In this document: positions 53,786 through 62,370 of the stretch, piece after piece | How the letters are laid out: the number at the start of each line of letters is the position of its first letter | Numbering within the stretch: the first letter of the stretch is position 1 | From: Mycolicibacterium anyangense | GTDB taxonomy: Bacteria; Actinomycetota; Actinomycetes; Mycobacteriales; Mycobacteriaceae | Direction: 5' to 3' | Length of the DNA stretch: 64,000 bases | Assembly (NCBI RefSeq): GCF_010731855.1 | Contig: NZ_AP022620.1 | Coordinates: 1,426,001-1,490,000 of the forward strand | Notes under the pieces: model-generated | Seen by the model: only the letters and a program-made list of their open reading frames with translations | Told to the model about the DNA's origin: nothing | Database searches by the model: none | Made by a program: the position numbers and the translations under genes

Positions 53786-54862
53786 ATGGCTATCCGCGTC
53801 GCCCATATCGGCACCGGAAACGTCGGCCGGCTGGCGCTGGCCGAACTGATCAGCAACCCGGGTTTCGAACTGACCGGGCTGTGCGTGTCGGCCGACGAGA
53901 AGGTGGGCAAGGACGCCGGTGAGCTGGCCGGGCTCGACGTGACGACCGGGATCCTGGCCACCAAGGACCTCGACGCGGTACTGGCCACCGCTCCCGAGTG
54001 CGCGGTGTACTGCGCGATGGGCGACAACCGGATGCCGCAGGCGATGGCCGACGTCTACACGATCGCCGCCGCCGGCATCAACGTCGTTGGCACCGCCCCC
54101 GGCGTGCTGCAGTACCCCTGGGGTGTCATGCCCGACAAGTACATCAAGCCACTGGAAGATGCTGCGCACCAGGGTAATTCGAGTATCTACATCAACGGTG
54201 TCGACCCGGGTTTCATCACCGACCTGATCCCGCTGGCGTTCGCCAGCACCTGCGCAAGCATCCAGCAGGTCCGCTGTATGGAGATCGCCGACTATGCCAC
54301 CTACGACGGGGCGACGGTGATGTTCGACGTGATGGGCTTCGGCCAGCCACTCGACGAGGTCCCCATGCTCTTCCAGCCCGGCGTGCTCAGCGTCGCGTGG
54401 GGCTGCGCGATCCGGCAGCTGGCCGCCGGCCTGAACATCGAGCTGGACTCGATCACCGAGAGCTACGAGCGCGAGCCCGCACCCGAGGCGTTCGACATCG
54501 CCGCGGGTCACATTCCGAAGGGCGGCGTGGCTGCCGTCCGTTTCGAGATCAAGGGCATGGTCGGCGATCACCCGGTGATCGTCGTCGAGCACGTCACCCG
54601 GGTTCGCGGCGACCTGCGGCCGGACTGGGCGCAGCCGGCGCAGGAGGGCGGTTCCTATCGGGTGGAGATCACCGGGGAGCCGTCCTACGTCGTCGACATC
54701 TGTCCGACGAGTACCAAGGGCGACCACAATCACGCCGCCATCGCCGCCGGTGCCGCCCGCGTGGTCAACGCGATCCCCGCCGTGGTCGCCGCACCGCCCG
54801 GTCTGCGCACCACCCTGAACCTGCCGCTGGTCTCCGACGTGGAGTTGTTCACGGCGCCCTAG
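53786..54862 (+). CDS. NAD(P)-dependent dihydrodipicolinate-reductase-like oxidoreductase
   Basis: A 358-aa protein with an N-terminal Rossmann motif (RVAHIGTGNVGRLALAELI) followed by a DapB-like catalytic domain. This mycobacterial family is annotated as DapB-like or as 2,4-diaminopentanoate dehydrogenase-like. It is not the lysine-pathway DapB (too long). AGGAG lies 5 nt before the ATG at 53786. The KstR-type site just upstream suggests involvement in sterol side-chain or ring breakdown. Its true substrate is unknown. Confidence 0.75.
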   Translation: MAIRVAHIGTGNVGRLALAELISNPGFELTGLCVSADEKVGKDAGELAGLDVTTGILATKDLDAVLATAPECAVYCAMGDNRMPQAMADVYTIAAAGINVVGTAPGVLQYPWGVMPDKYIKPLEDAAHQGNSSIYINGVDPGFITDLIPLAFASTCASIQQVRCMEIADYATYDGATVMFDVMGFGQPLDEVPMLFQPGVLSVAWGCAIRQLAAGLNIELDSITESYEREPAPEAFDIAAGHIPKGGVAAVRFEIKGMVGDHPVIVVEHVTRVRGDLRPDWAQPAQEGGSYRVEITGEPSYVVDICPTSTKGDHNHAAIAAGAARVVNAIPAVVAAPPGLRTTLNLPLVSDVELFTAP

Positions 54863-54951
54863 CCGCCGGCGGGTTTCGCCTCTCGGACGCCGGGGTAGTC
54901 AGCGCTGCGATTCGTCGAATCGCCCGACGACGTGCCCGAGGAGAGACAGAC

Positions 54952-55293
54952 GTGACAGTGAAGCGGTTGGTCCTGCTGGTTGGTGTGGTGCTGTTCGTGG
55001 TGGGTGTCATCGCGCTGCTGGTGCCGGTATCCACCTCCGACGGCAATGGCGGAAGCATCGGGTGCGGCAATGCGGTGTCGGCCGATCTGTCAGCGGCGCG
55101 GGAGGCCAACAGCAAGACGGTCGCGAACGTCCCGATTCTCAATCAGGTTGTCCCGCACGCCGATTACGTGGCCCAGTGCCAGTCGGCGGTATCGCAGCGC
55201 CGGGCCTGGTCGATCCCGGTCACGGTGATCGGCGTCCTGGTGGCCGGCGGCGCACTGCTGGTGGGCGGCCGACGCGGCGTCTCAGCGACCTAG
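54952..55293 (+). CDS. two-span membrane protein, 113 aa
   Basis: A 113-aa protein with a hydrophobic span near each end (about residues 5-25 and 85-105) and an exposed loop between them containing two Cys (SIGCGNAVS and AQCQSAVS). The arrangement suggests a disulfide-bearing extracytoplasmic loop. AGGAG lies 8 nt before the GTG at 54952. It overlaps the convergent exported-protein gene by 4 nt. Family unknown. Confidence 0.65.
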   Translation: MTVKRLVLLVGVVLFVVGVIALLVPVSTSDGNGGSIGCGNAVSADLSAAREANSKTVANVPILNQVVPHADYVAQCQSAVSQRRAWSIPVTVIGVLVAGGALLVGGRRGVSAT

Positions 55294-55610
55294 GGACGGT
55301 ACCCGGGCACCAGCACGGTGCCCGGGTAGTTCACGTAGTACGACAGGCAGGTCGGGCTGTGCCGGCAGGCGATCAACGCGCCCGCGTCCGGCGCGGCGCC
55401 GATGACCTGGCCGCCGCGCGACGGCAGGTTGCAGTTCACCACGTAGGGGTTGAGCGGGACGATTCCGTTGACGCACCCCTGTGGTCCCGCACTGGCTTCG
55501 GCCTGCGGCGGGGTGAGCGTCTCGGAGGCGGCGGGCACGAGCGGCACACTGAGTGCGGCGGCGGCCGCGGCGACTGTCAGGATCCGGCGGGTTCTCGGGC
55601 GACGAACCAT
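55290..55610 (-). CDS. exported Cys-containing protein, 106 aa
   Basis: A 106-aa protein with a Tat-like or Sec signal (VRRPRTRRILTVAAAAAALS, cut near residue 40) and a mature part of about 65 residues with four Cys (QGCVNGIV, VNCNLP, ACRHSPTC). It has the look of small mycobacterial exported proteins; function unknown. The ATG at 55610 is favoured as the start of the signal; the frame runs to 55691. It lies next to the KstR site of the 55808 gene but points away from it. Confidence 0.6.
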   Translation of the reverse strand: MVRRPRTRRILTVAAAAAALSVPLVPAASETLTPPQAEASAGPQGCVNGIVPLNPYVVNCNLPSRGGQVIGAAPDAGALIACRHSPTCLSYYVNYPGTVLVPGYRP

Positions 55611-55762
55611 GATGGCCCCATTCGTTGATCGCATGCTCTGCATCGAGCACACCCTCGACGGTACTCCTCGACGCGTGCCGCAGGGATCCACCTGGGCAGA
55701 TAGGCATTCGTGGGCTCCATGGTGGGAATACCTGGACTGGACGCCGTCGCGGCGTACTAAAC

Positions 55763-55776
55763 TAGAACACGTTCCA
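55763..55776. promoter_or_regulatory. predicted KstR operator upstream of the nitronate monooxygenase gene
   Basis: TAGAACACGTTCCA matches TNNAACNNGTTNNA, with all six core bases and the outer T and A. It ends 31 nt before the ATG at 55808. It is also 153 nt upstream of the divergent exported-protein start. Confidence 0.8.
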
Positions 55777-55807
55777 GTCGCCTACCGCCCGCTGTAAGGA
55801 GCCGCTC

Positions 55808-56941
55808 ATGCACACTCCCCTTTGCGATGAGCTCGGTATCGAGTTCCCGATCTTCGCCTTCACCCACTGTCGCGACGTGGTCGTGGCCGTCAGCAAGGCC
55901 GGTGGCTTCGGCGTCCTCGGCGCGGTCGGGTTCACCCCCGAAGAACTCGAGATCGAACTGAACTGGATCGACGAGAACATCGGCGACCACCCGTACGGGG
56001 TCGACATCGTGATCCCCAACAAGTACGAGGGCATGGACGCCAACATGTCCGGTGACGAGCTCGCCGACATGCTCAAGAAGATGGTCCCCCAGCAGCACCT
56101 GGACTTCGCGAAGAAGCTGCTGGCCGATCACGGCGTGCCCACCTCCGACGCGGACTCCAACGCCCTGCAGCTGCTCGGCTGGACCGAGGCGACCGCCACC
56201 CCCCAGGTCGACGTCGCGCTGCGGCATCCGAAGGTGACGCTGATCGCCAACGCGCTGGGCACCCCGCCGGTCGACATGATCAAGCACATCCACGCGGCCG
56301 GCCGCAAGGTCGCGGCACTGTGCGGCTCGCCCGCCCAGGCCCGCAAGCATGCCGCGGCCGATGTCGACATCATCATCGCCCAGGGTGGCGAGGGCGGCGG
56401 CCACTGCGGCGAGGTCGGCTCGATCGTGCTGTGGCCGCAGGTCGTCAAGGAGGTCGCACCGCGACCGGTGCTCGCTGCCGGCGGCATCGGCGCCGGGCAG
56501 CAGATCGCCGCGGCGCTGGCGCTGGGCTGCCAGGGTGCATGGTCCGGTTCGCAGTGGCTGATGGTCGAGGAGGCCCACAACACGCCGGTGCAGCAGGCCG
56601 CCTACATCAAGGCCAGCAGCCGCGACACCGTGCGCAGCCGCTCGTTCACCGGCAAGCCGTGCCGGATGCTCAAGAACGACTGGACCGAGGCATGGCAGAC
56701 GCCCGGGAACCCTGAGCCGCTCGGAATGCCGTTGCAGTACATGGTGTCCGGGATGGCGGTGGCCGCCACCAACAAGTACCCCAACGAGACGGTGGACGTC
56801 GCGTTCAACCCGGTGGGCCAGGTCGTCGGTCAGTTCACCAAGGTCGAGAAGACCTCGGCGGTGATCGAGCGCTGGGTGCAGGAGTACCTGGAGGCCACCG
56901 GCCGGCTCGAGGAGATCAACGAGGCGGCGGCGGCCGTCTGA
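55808..56941 (+). CDS. nitronate monooxygenase/2-nitropropane dioxygenase-family flavoprotein
   Basis: A 377-aa TIM-barrel FMN protein of the NMO/NPD family. The N-terminal TPLCDELGIEFPIFAF and KAGGFGVLGAVGFT, and the FMN phosphate region PRPVLAAGGIGAGQQIAAAL, are typical, as is IIAQGGEGGGHCGEVGS. Members oxidise nitronates, but several act as enoyl reductase-like enzymes in steroid or fatty-acid pathways. The KstR-type site 31 nt upstream favours a sterol-linked role. GTAAGGAG (55794-55801) places AGGAG 6 nt before the ATG. Confidence 0.85.
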   Translation: MHTPLCDELGIEFPIFAFTHCRDVVVAVSKAGGFGVLGAVGFTPEELEIELNWIDENIGDHPYGVDIVIPNKYEGMDANMSGDELADMLKKMVPQQHLDFAKKLLADHGVPTSDADSNALQLLGWTEATATPQVDVALRHPKVTLIANALGTPPVDMIKHIHAAGRKVAALCGSPAQARKHAAADVDIIIAQGGEGGGHCGEVGSIVLWPQVVKEVAPRPVLAAGGIGAGQQIAAALALGCQGAWSGSQWLMVEEAHNTPVQQAAYIKASSRDTVRSRSFTGKPCRMLKNDWTEAWQTPGNPEPLGMPLQYMVSGMAVAATNKYPNETVDVAFNPVGQVVGQFTKVEKTSAVIERWVQEYLEATGRLEEINEAAAAV

Positions 56942-56973
56942 GGACGGACCACACCGGCCCGGTCGGCTGCGGC

Positions 56974-57417
56974 TCAGCCGGCCGGGTTGAAGGAACTGCC
57001 GTTACCCCACTCACCGGAGGTCAGATACCCCGGTTGCCAGCCCTGCGCCCCCAGGCACAGCATCGGCAGGCCGTCCGGCGACTGGGCCGCGGACTGCGGG
57101 CCCGGGCAGGGCGAGCCGACGGTCTGCACGCCGTAGAGCTTGTAGGAGACCACCCACGCACCGGCGTCTGCCGGCGCACGGTCCATCCCGAACGGCGACT
57201 GATTGGGAATCCAGTGACACGCCAACGGCTCGCCGCCGGGTCCGCGCCCGAAGATGAAGCGGTCGAAGTTGTAGCACGGGGCGCTCAGGTAGGCCTGGTA
57301 GTTGGTGCCGGGGGGATCGCCGGGGAAAGGACCGTGCGGCTCGTCGGCCCCCGCGGTCGGGGCCATACCCATGGCGGCGCCGGCCACAGCGGCTGCGGTA
57401 ACGATCTCGCGGAACAT
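56974..57417 (-). CDS. exported hypothetical protein, 147 aa
   Basis: A 147-aa protein with a signal peptide (about 1-25, cut near AGADEP) and a mature domain containing four Cys (APCYNFDRF, ACHWIPNQS, SPCPGP, MLCLGAQ) and several Gly/Pro-rich loops. I recognise no family. The ATG at 57417 has GAGGG 5 nt upstream (57423-57427); a GTG at 57429 is the alternative. It converges on the nitronate monooxygenase gene with a 32-nt gap. Confidence 0.65.
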   Translation of the reverse strand: MFREIVTAAAVAGAAMGMAPTAGADEPHGPFPGDPPGTNYQAYLSAPCYNFDRFIFGRGPGGEPLACHWIPNQSPFGMDRAPADAGAWVVSYKLYGVQTVGSPCPGPQSAAQSPDGLPMLCLGAQGWQPGYLTSGEWGNGSSFNPAG

Positions 57418-57790
57418 ATCCACCCTCACCAGTCGCGGGTCACCGGGCCCTGTGCCCCGAGGCCCTCGGTGGTGAGCCTAACGGGTGAGAGTGGGTGGCT
57501 TCGGGGGAAACCGCAAAGGCGCGCAGGTGAACCCCGGGTGTCCGGTGCGGCGTTGATACGCTTCGGCGGTTGGCCGTGGGGGACGAATGGGCCGACGGAA
57601 CGGGGAGGTCGCTGCTGACTGTTGTGCGCGGCGGATGACGCCGCGCCGGACGCGGCCGATCACAACGCGATCGGGGCGCGGCATAGGGTGGTGCTGACCG
57701 CGGCCGCCGCGATCGCTGCCGCAATCGGTTGTCTCCGATGACGGGTGCTGGAGACACCGCCACCACTGACATGATCAAGGAGTCGACTCG
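57418..57790. other. 373-nt region upstream of the STAS/ANTAR pair
   Basis: No gene supported. It contains the ribosome site of the 56974-57417 gene and, at the other end, AGGAG (57779-57783) for the STAS gene. GC-rich with no clear inverted repeat or SigF-type promoter I could confirm. Confidence 0.5.
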
Positions 57791-58102
57791 ATGACAGAGG
57801 CCCAGTTCCGGGTCACCCAGCCCGCGGATGGGACGGCACCCGTCGTCGCCGCCTCCGGGGACGTCGATCTGGCCAACGTCGCGCAGTTCCAGGAACTGAT
57901 GAGCCAGGCAGCCGCGGACGCGCCCGCGCTGACCGTCGACCTGACCGAAGTCAACTACTGTGACAGTGCGGCCGTGCGCGCCTTGTTCGCCGTGGCCGCC
58001 AGCACCGAACTCACCATGATCGTGTGCGCCACCGGACCCATCACCACGCTCCTGGGGATCTCGGGCCTGGACCGAGTTGCCACCGTCATCACCAAGGAGT
58101 GA
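57791..58102 (+). CDS. STAS-domain anti-sigma factor antagonist
   Basis: A 103-aa single STAS domain of the SpoIIAA/RsbV type. The phosphorylation loop reads VNYCDSAAVRALF, with Ser of the DS pair as candidate site. It normally binds an anti-sigma kinase and frees a stress sigma factor. AGGAG lies about 7 nt before the ATG. The ANTAR protein starts 8 nt downstream, and the shared layout implies they act together. No RsbW-type kinase is in the window. Confidence 0.82.
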   Translation: MTEAQFRVTQPADGTAPVVAASGDVDLANVAQFQELMSQAAADAPALTVDLTEVNYCDSAAVRALFAVAASTELTMIVCATGPITTLLGISGLDRVATVITKE

Positions 58103-58110
58103 GACGCACC

Positions 58111-58923
58111 GTGCCTGTTCCGTCGTTCCATCCTCGTGAAAACACTGCTCACAGTGAACTTTTCGACCGCATCCTGGAACGTGTGCACCGCGACGTGCCC
58201 GATGCGCTCAGTCTGGCGATCACCGTTCACGACCACCGCCTCTACGAGGGCATGACCGTGGTGGCCGCCTACGGCCTCGGCCGTGAGATCGTCGAAGCCC
58301 AACTGGGCGGCCTGGGCGGGCCCGTCATGGACGCGTTCACCCATCAGGTTCCCGTGCTCACCCTGGACCTGTGGTCCGACGACCGCTGGCCGGAGCTGGA
58401 CTTGGCGGCGATGCAGGCCCGTGCGCCCGAACATGACGAGGCACTGCACCGCACCCACGGCGCGGTCGCCGTTCCCGGTGTGTGGGAGGCCGACGGCACT
58501 GTGGTGTTGTCAGCCACCCTGGATCGTCCCGCCACCGCCGGCACGGTCAACACCCTGATCGGGTACGAGCAACTGGTGTCGGCGGCGATGATCACCGCAG
58601 GTACCCAGGACGGCACGGCGGTCGCCGACATGATGGCGGTACTGCAGTCCCGCGGGGCGATCGAGCAGGCCAAGGGCGCCATCATGGGCGCCCTGGGCTG
58701 CGATGCCGAAACCGCTTGGGCGACACTGCGGCGCGCCAGCCACGAATCCAATGTCAAACTGCGGGTGCTGGCGGTGGCGCTGATGGAACAGATCAGCGGC
58801 TCGCCGGCCGAACAACCCGATGTCGGTTCCCCCATCGTCCCGGACGAGACGGCCCGCAGGGCGGCGCAACTGTTGTGGGCGGTGCTCACCCACGCCCCGA
58901 AGCCCGGGTCAACCGGCGGCTGA
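58111..58923 (+). CDS. GAF-ANTAR RNA-binding signal protein
   Basis: A 270-aa protein with an N-terminal GAF-like sensor (about residues 15-165) and an ANTAR domain (about 170-225). The ANTAR three-helix signature is clear: ALQSRGAIEQAKGAIMGA-like sequence (quote shortened: SRGAIEQAKGAIMGALG) and DAETAWATLRRASHESNVKL. ANTAR domains bind paired hairpins in nascent RNA and prevent termination. The GTG start has AGGAG 11 nt upstream, overlapping the STAS stop. Its RNA target is unknown; the 3' end overlaps the next minus-strand gene by 15 nt. Confidence 0.83.
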   Translation: MPVPSFHPRENTAHSELFDRILERVHRDVPDALSLAITVHDHRLYEGMTVVAAYGLGREIVEAQLGGLGGPVMDAFTHQVPVLTLDLWSDDRWPELDLAAMQARAPEHDEALHRTHGAVAVPGVWEADGTVVLSATLDRPATAGTVNTLIGYEQLVSAAMITAGTQDGTAVADMMAVLQSRGAIEQAKGAIMGALGCDAETAWATLRRASHESNVKLRVLAVALMEQISGSPAEQPDVGSPIVPDETARRAAQLLWAVLTHAPKPGSTGG

Positions 58924-59532
58924 GGCCGGCATGTCGATCGTCGTCGTCACCGACACGATCTGCGGGTCCGGCGGCGCCGAGGAGAACCCGAAGTCGACGG
59001 CGGGCAGCAGCGGGGCCAAGCCGCCGAGGTCGCGGCGGCCGAACGTGCCGCAGGCGCCCACGATCCGTCGGGAGCGCCGCACCCCGTAGTACTCCCGACG
59101 GCCGTTGCCGGCGCTGCCCGCGGTGCGCACACCCGGAACGATCAGTGCGGCAACCGGATTGATGGCAGCAAGCCACCAGGGTGCGATGGCCAGTCGGCCG
59201 GGCACCAGCCGCAACAACCGATCGACCGGGGCCGCGGCACCGATCCGCGCGGTGACCTCCAGGCCGGGCGCGCTGACGGTGAGCCGGTCCGCGGCGAGGT
59301 CGGCGGCCACCGCACCGAGCTCGATCCGGTCGAACTGGTAGGTGGCCGCGACGAAGTCGGCGACCTGTTGGCTGGGGGCCAGCAGGATCCGCTCGTCGTC
59401 GGGTGTCTGGACCATCACGTCGGCGAAGGAGCCGAATGGCGAGACGGGCCAGCGGCCGATGACCAGGCGGACGCCGGACTCGGTGCCCAGCCCGGCGATG
59501 TGTCCGGTGAAGACGAGACGTTGCCCCTGCAC
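58909..59532 (-). CDS. conserved hypothetical protein, 207 aa
   Basis: A 207-aa protein, mostly beta-rich, with one hydrophobic stretch (about residues 115-140, PWWLAAINPVAALIVPG) that could be a single span. The N-terminus (LVFTGHIAGLGTESGVRLV) is soluble-looking, and the C-terminal part is Gly/Arg-rich (GNGRREYYGVRRSRR). No known family. The start is the GTG at 59532, 7 nt after TACCCT (minus strand, 59540-59545); a GTG 3 nt upstream is possible. It converges on the ANTAR gene. Confidence 0.6.
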   Translation of the reverse strand: MQGQRLVFTGHIAGLGTESGVRLVIGRWPVSPFGSFADVMVQTPDDERILLAPSQQVADFVAATYQFDRIELGAVAADLAADRLTVSAPGLEVTARIGAAAPVDRLLRLVPGRLAIAPWWLAAINPVAALIVPGVRTAGSAGNGRREYYGVRRSRRIVGACGTFGRRDLGGLAPLLPAVDFGFSSAPPDPQIVSVTTTIDMPASAAG

Positions 59533-59667
59533 CACATCGAGGGTAGCGATCGGCGGGTGCTTGCGGGCACGCCAACTGACGGGCGAAACGCCGCCGGGGC
59601 AGCGCCGAAAACCCGCCCCGAGGTGGTTCGCTTAGGGGTGTCACTCGTCCCCGCCGGAGGAACACCC

Positions 59668-60378
59668 ATGTCGGTCCACGCCCCGCTCGATTCCGATGCG
59701 CACCCACGCCGCGGCAGCCGGCTGTGGGCGGCAACCGGCGCGGGTGCGGTGCTGGCCGCGGCCGGTGCGGTGGTCGCGGTGACGATCACCGCCGGCTCCC
59801 CCGACACCCTGCCCGTCGCCCAGGCGGCGCCGTCCACCACGTCGACATCGTCGACCACATCGGCGCCGGCAACGACGTCGGGCAGCGCTGCCGCCACAAC
59901 ATCGGCTTCGGCCTCGGCTTCGGCCGCACCGACCTACAAGCCGGACAGCAAGGGCTACGCCAACACCAAAGCCCGCTGCGACGACACCCAGACGGTGATG
60001 GCCTACGGCCGCACCGAGCGTTCGCTGGCGGTGATCTGTGTGAACCCGGACGGCAAGCTGGAATACCGCGGCCTACGGTTGCGCGACGACGCCGCGATCC
60101 AGGTGTCGGCCAGCCGCGGCGCCGACGGCACCATCATCGCCGACAACGACGGCGTCACCTACTCCATCTCCCCCACCGTGTTCCTGGTGTCCGAGGGTGA
60201 CAGCGTCATCTACCGCGACTCGTGGATCGAGTTCCAGCAGCCCGGCTTCTCCGGCGAGCGCACCTCGTCGGCCAGCACGGCGGCAACCGCCACGACGAGC
60301 CCCACCGCCACCGTGAGCACCACCACCGTCACGGTGACGACATCGGTCACCGCGACGACCTCCAAGTCCGGTAACTGA
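59668..60378 (+). CDS. membrane-anchored Ser/Thr-rich protein, 236 aa
   Basis: A 236-aa protein with one N-terminal span (about residues 20-42) and a first Ser/Thr/Ala-rich linker (50-85). A folded domain (about 88-190) contains two Cys (ARCDDTQTV and VICVNPDG), and a second Ser/Thr-rich tail runs to the C-terminus. The linkers look like candidates for O-mannosylation. GGAGG lies 7 nt before the ATG at 59668; the frame upstream to 59368 is rejected. Function unknown. The KstR-type site at 60397 follows its stop and belongs to the P450. Confidence 0.7.
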   Translation: MSVHAPLDSDAHPRRGSRLWAATGAGAVLAAAGAVVAVTITAGSPDTLPVAQAAPSTTSTSSTTSAPATTSGSAAATTSASASASAAPTYKPDSKGYANTKARCDDTQTVMAYGRTERSLAVICVNPDGKLEYRGLRLRDDAAIQVSASRGADGTIIADNDGVTYSISPTVFLVSEGDSVIYRDSWIEFQQPGFSGERTSSASTAATATTSPTATVSTTTVTVTTSVTATTSKSGN

Positions 60379-60396
60379 CCGCCGCCCAGGTGGGCA

Positions 60397-60410
60397 TAGA
60401 ACACGTTTCA
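60397..60410. promoter_or_regulatory. predicted KstR operator upstream of the CYP125-like gene
   Basis: TAGAACACGTTTCA fits TNNAACNNGTTNNA. It lies 96 nt before the P450 ATG (60507), in the intergenic region after the 59668 gene, where a steroid-inducible promoter is expected. Confidence 0.8.
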
Positions 60411-60506
60411 GTTGTGAGTTTCTTCAAGGCGCCAACGAGGCCTCCGGTCGTGGTGTAGGCATGGATCATCGGGCACTAGATGACTTCGTGTGGAGGTGCG
60501 CTTTTT

Positions 60507-61781
60507 ATGCCCAGTCCGAACCTGCCCCCTGGTTTCGACTTCACTGATCCCGATCTGAACAACCAGCGATTGCCTGTCGAGGAGCTTGCCGAGTTGCGCC
60601 GGGTTGCCCCGATCTGGTGGAACGAGCAGCCGCCGGGTGTCGGCGGTTTCGACGACGACGGGTTCTGGGTCGTCACGAAACTCAAAGACGTCAAAGAGAT
60701 CTCGCGGCGCAGCGACGTCTTCTCCAGCCTGGAGAACACCGCGCTGCCGCGGTACCCCGATAATGCCGCGGTGTCGCACAAGGACACCGGGCAGTTCGTC
60801 CTGCTGAACATGGACGCACCGCATCACACCCATCTGCGCAAGATCATCTCGCGGGCGTTCACCCCCCGCGCGATCGAGACGTTGCGAGCCGATCTGGCCC
60901 GGCGCGCCGAGACCATCGTCAAAGCCGCGGCCGCCCAGGGCTCCGGGGACTTCGTCGAGCAGGTGTCCTGCGAGCTTCCGCTGCAGGCCATCGCCGATCT
61001 GATGGGGGTCCCCCAGGACGAGCGCAAGAAGCTGTTCGACTGGTCCAATCAGATGGTCGGCGAAGCGGATCCGGAGTTCGCCCGCAACGACCCCCAGGGC
61101 GCTGCCGGCGAGCTGATCATGTACGGCATGCAGATGGCCGCCGACCGGACGGCCAACCCACGCGACGATCTGGTGACCAAGCTGGTGCAGGCCGACGTCG
61201 AGGGGCACAAGCTCTCCGACGACGAATTCGGGTTCTTCGTCATCCTGCTGGCGGTGGCCGGCAATGAGACCACCCGTAACTCCATCACCCACGGGATGAC
61301 CGCCTTCACCGACTTTCCCGAGCAGTGGGAGCTCTACAAGCAGCATCGCCCCGCGACCGCGGTGGACGAGATCGTCCGATGGGCCACCCCGGTCACGTCG
61401 TTCCAGCGCACCGCCCTGCGGGACACCGAACTGAGCGGGATGACGATCAAGAAGGGGCAGCGGGTGGTGATGTCCTACCGCTCGGCCAACTTCGACGAGG
61501 AGGTGTTCACCGATCCGTTCTCGTTCAACATCTTCCGCGATCCCAACCCGCACGTCGGCTTCGGCGGCACCGGGGCGCACTACTGCATCGGCGCCAACCT
61601 GGCCCGGATGACCATCGACCTGATGTTCAACGCGATCGCCGATCACATGCCCGACATCACCCCGCTGACCACACCGGAACGGCTGCGCTCGGGCTGGCTC
61701 AACGGCATCAAGCATTGGCAGGTCGACTACACCGGTGCGAGCAGGACCGCAGCCACGGCCGGCGATACAGTCGGGGCGTGA
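60507..61781 (+). CDS. cytochrome P450, CYP125-type steroid C26 monooxygenase
   Basis: A 424-aa P450. The I-helix motif AVAGNETTRNS, the ExxR of DEIVRWATP (EIVR), and the haem loop FGGTGAHYCIGANLARM with the Cys ligand are all complete. Long stretches match what I recall of M. tuberculosis CYP125 (Rv3545c), for example SPNLPPGFDFTDP, LNMDAPHHTHLRKIISR and RLRSGWLNGIKHW. CYP125 hydroxylates the terminal carbon of cholesterol and cholestenone. A KstR-type site stands 96 nt upstream. GGAGG ends 10 nt before the ATG at 60507; ATG 60480 is the alternative. It may be a paralogue, because the usual igr-cluster neighbours are absent. Confidence 0.9.
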   Translation: MPSPNLPPGFDFTDPDLNNQRLPVEELAELRRVAPIWWNEQPPGVGGFDDDGFWVVTKLKDVKEISRRSDVFSSLENTALPRYPDNAAVSHKDTGQFVLLNMDAPHHTHLRKIISRAFTPRAIETLRADLARRAETIVKAAAAQGSGDFVEQVSCELPLQAIADLMGVPQDERKKLFDWSNQMVGEADPEFARNDPQGAAGELIMYGMQMAADRTANPRDDLVTKLVQADVEGHKLSDDEFGFFVILLAVAGNETTRNSITHGMTAFTDFPEQWELYKQHRPATAVDEIVRWATPVTSFQRTALRDTELSGMTIKKGQRVVMSYRSANFDEEVFTDPFSFNIFRDPNPHVGFGGTGAHYCIGANLARMTIDLMFNAIADHMPDITPLTTPERLRSGWLNGIKHWQVDYTGASRTAATAGDTVGA

Positions 61782-62320
61782 CCGATTCCTGGACACTGAC
61801 CGCCGCGGACGGCGAACTACAGATCCGGACCGATGTCGGCGGTCCGGCGGCGAAGATGGGCCACCGCCTGACCATCGCGATGGCAGCCTGGCAGGCGAGC
61901 GTCGAGTGGCGCGCCGGCAAGCCGGTGTCGGCCGACCTGGTGGTCGAGGTCGACTCCCTGCAGGTGCTCAAGGGCGAGGGCGGGGTGACCCCGCTGTCGG
62001 GTCCGGAGAAGGTGGTGGTGCGCACCAACGCGCTGAAGTCGTTGGACGCCAAGAAGTATCCGCAGATCCGCTTCAGCGCCGACAGCATCGCCAAGACGGC
62101 AGCCGGCTACCGGATGACGGGCGAGGTCCAGATCCACGGCACCACCGAGCCGCAGACCGTCGAGCTGGCGGTGGCCGACGACGGCGGGGTCTGGGTGATG
62201 ACCGCCGAGGTCGCCGTGCGGCAGTCCACGTTCGGGATCAAGCCGTACTCGCTGCTGATGGGAACGATGAAGGTCGCCGACGACGTCACGCTGCGCTTCA
62301 CCGCCCGGCATCCGACCTAG
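61778..62320 (+). CDS. YceI-family protein
   Basis: A 180-aa lipocalin-like YceI-domain protein (about residues 2-175). Features are LTIAMAAWQASVEW, LKSLDAKKYPQIRFSADSI and the closing TFGIKPYSLLMGTMKVADDV. YceI proteins bind isoprenoid or amphiphilic ligands. No signal peptide is present, unlike many exported members. The GTG overlaps the P450 stop (GTGA). TACAGT (61766-61771) lies 6 nt upstream, so it may also have its own leaderless promoter. It could carry a steroid or isoprenoid ligand; this is inference. Confidence 0.82.
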   Translation: MTDSWTLTAADGELQIRTDVGGPAAKMGHRLTIAMAAWQASVEWRAGKPVSADLVVEVDSLQVLKGEGGVTPLSGPEKVVVRTNALKSLDAKKYPQIRFSADSIAKTAAGYRMTGEVQIHGTTEPQTVELAVADDGGVWVMTAEVAVRQSTFGIKPYSLLMGTMKVADDVTLRFTARHPT

Positions 62321-62370
62321 CACTGGTATGACCACTTGACCAATGATGTGCGGCCCGGCATGCTGAACTC

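Noticed and set aside
55763..55776. LexA (SOS) box instead of KstR site
   Set aside because: Mycobacterial LexA boxes have GAAC-N4-GTTC; here and at 53715 and 60397 the spacing is N2, which fits KstR.
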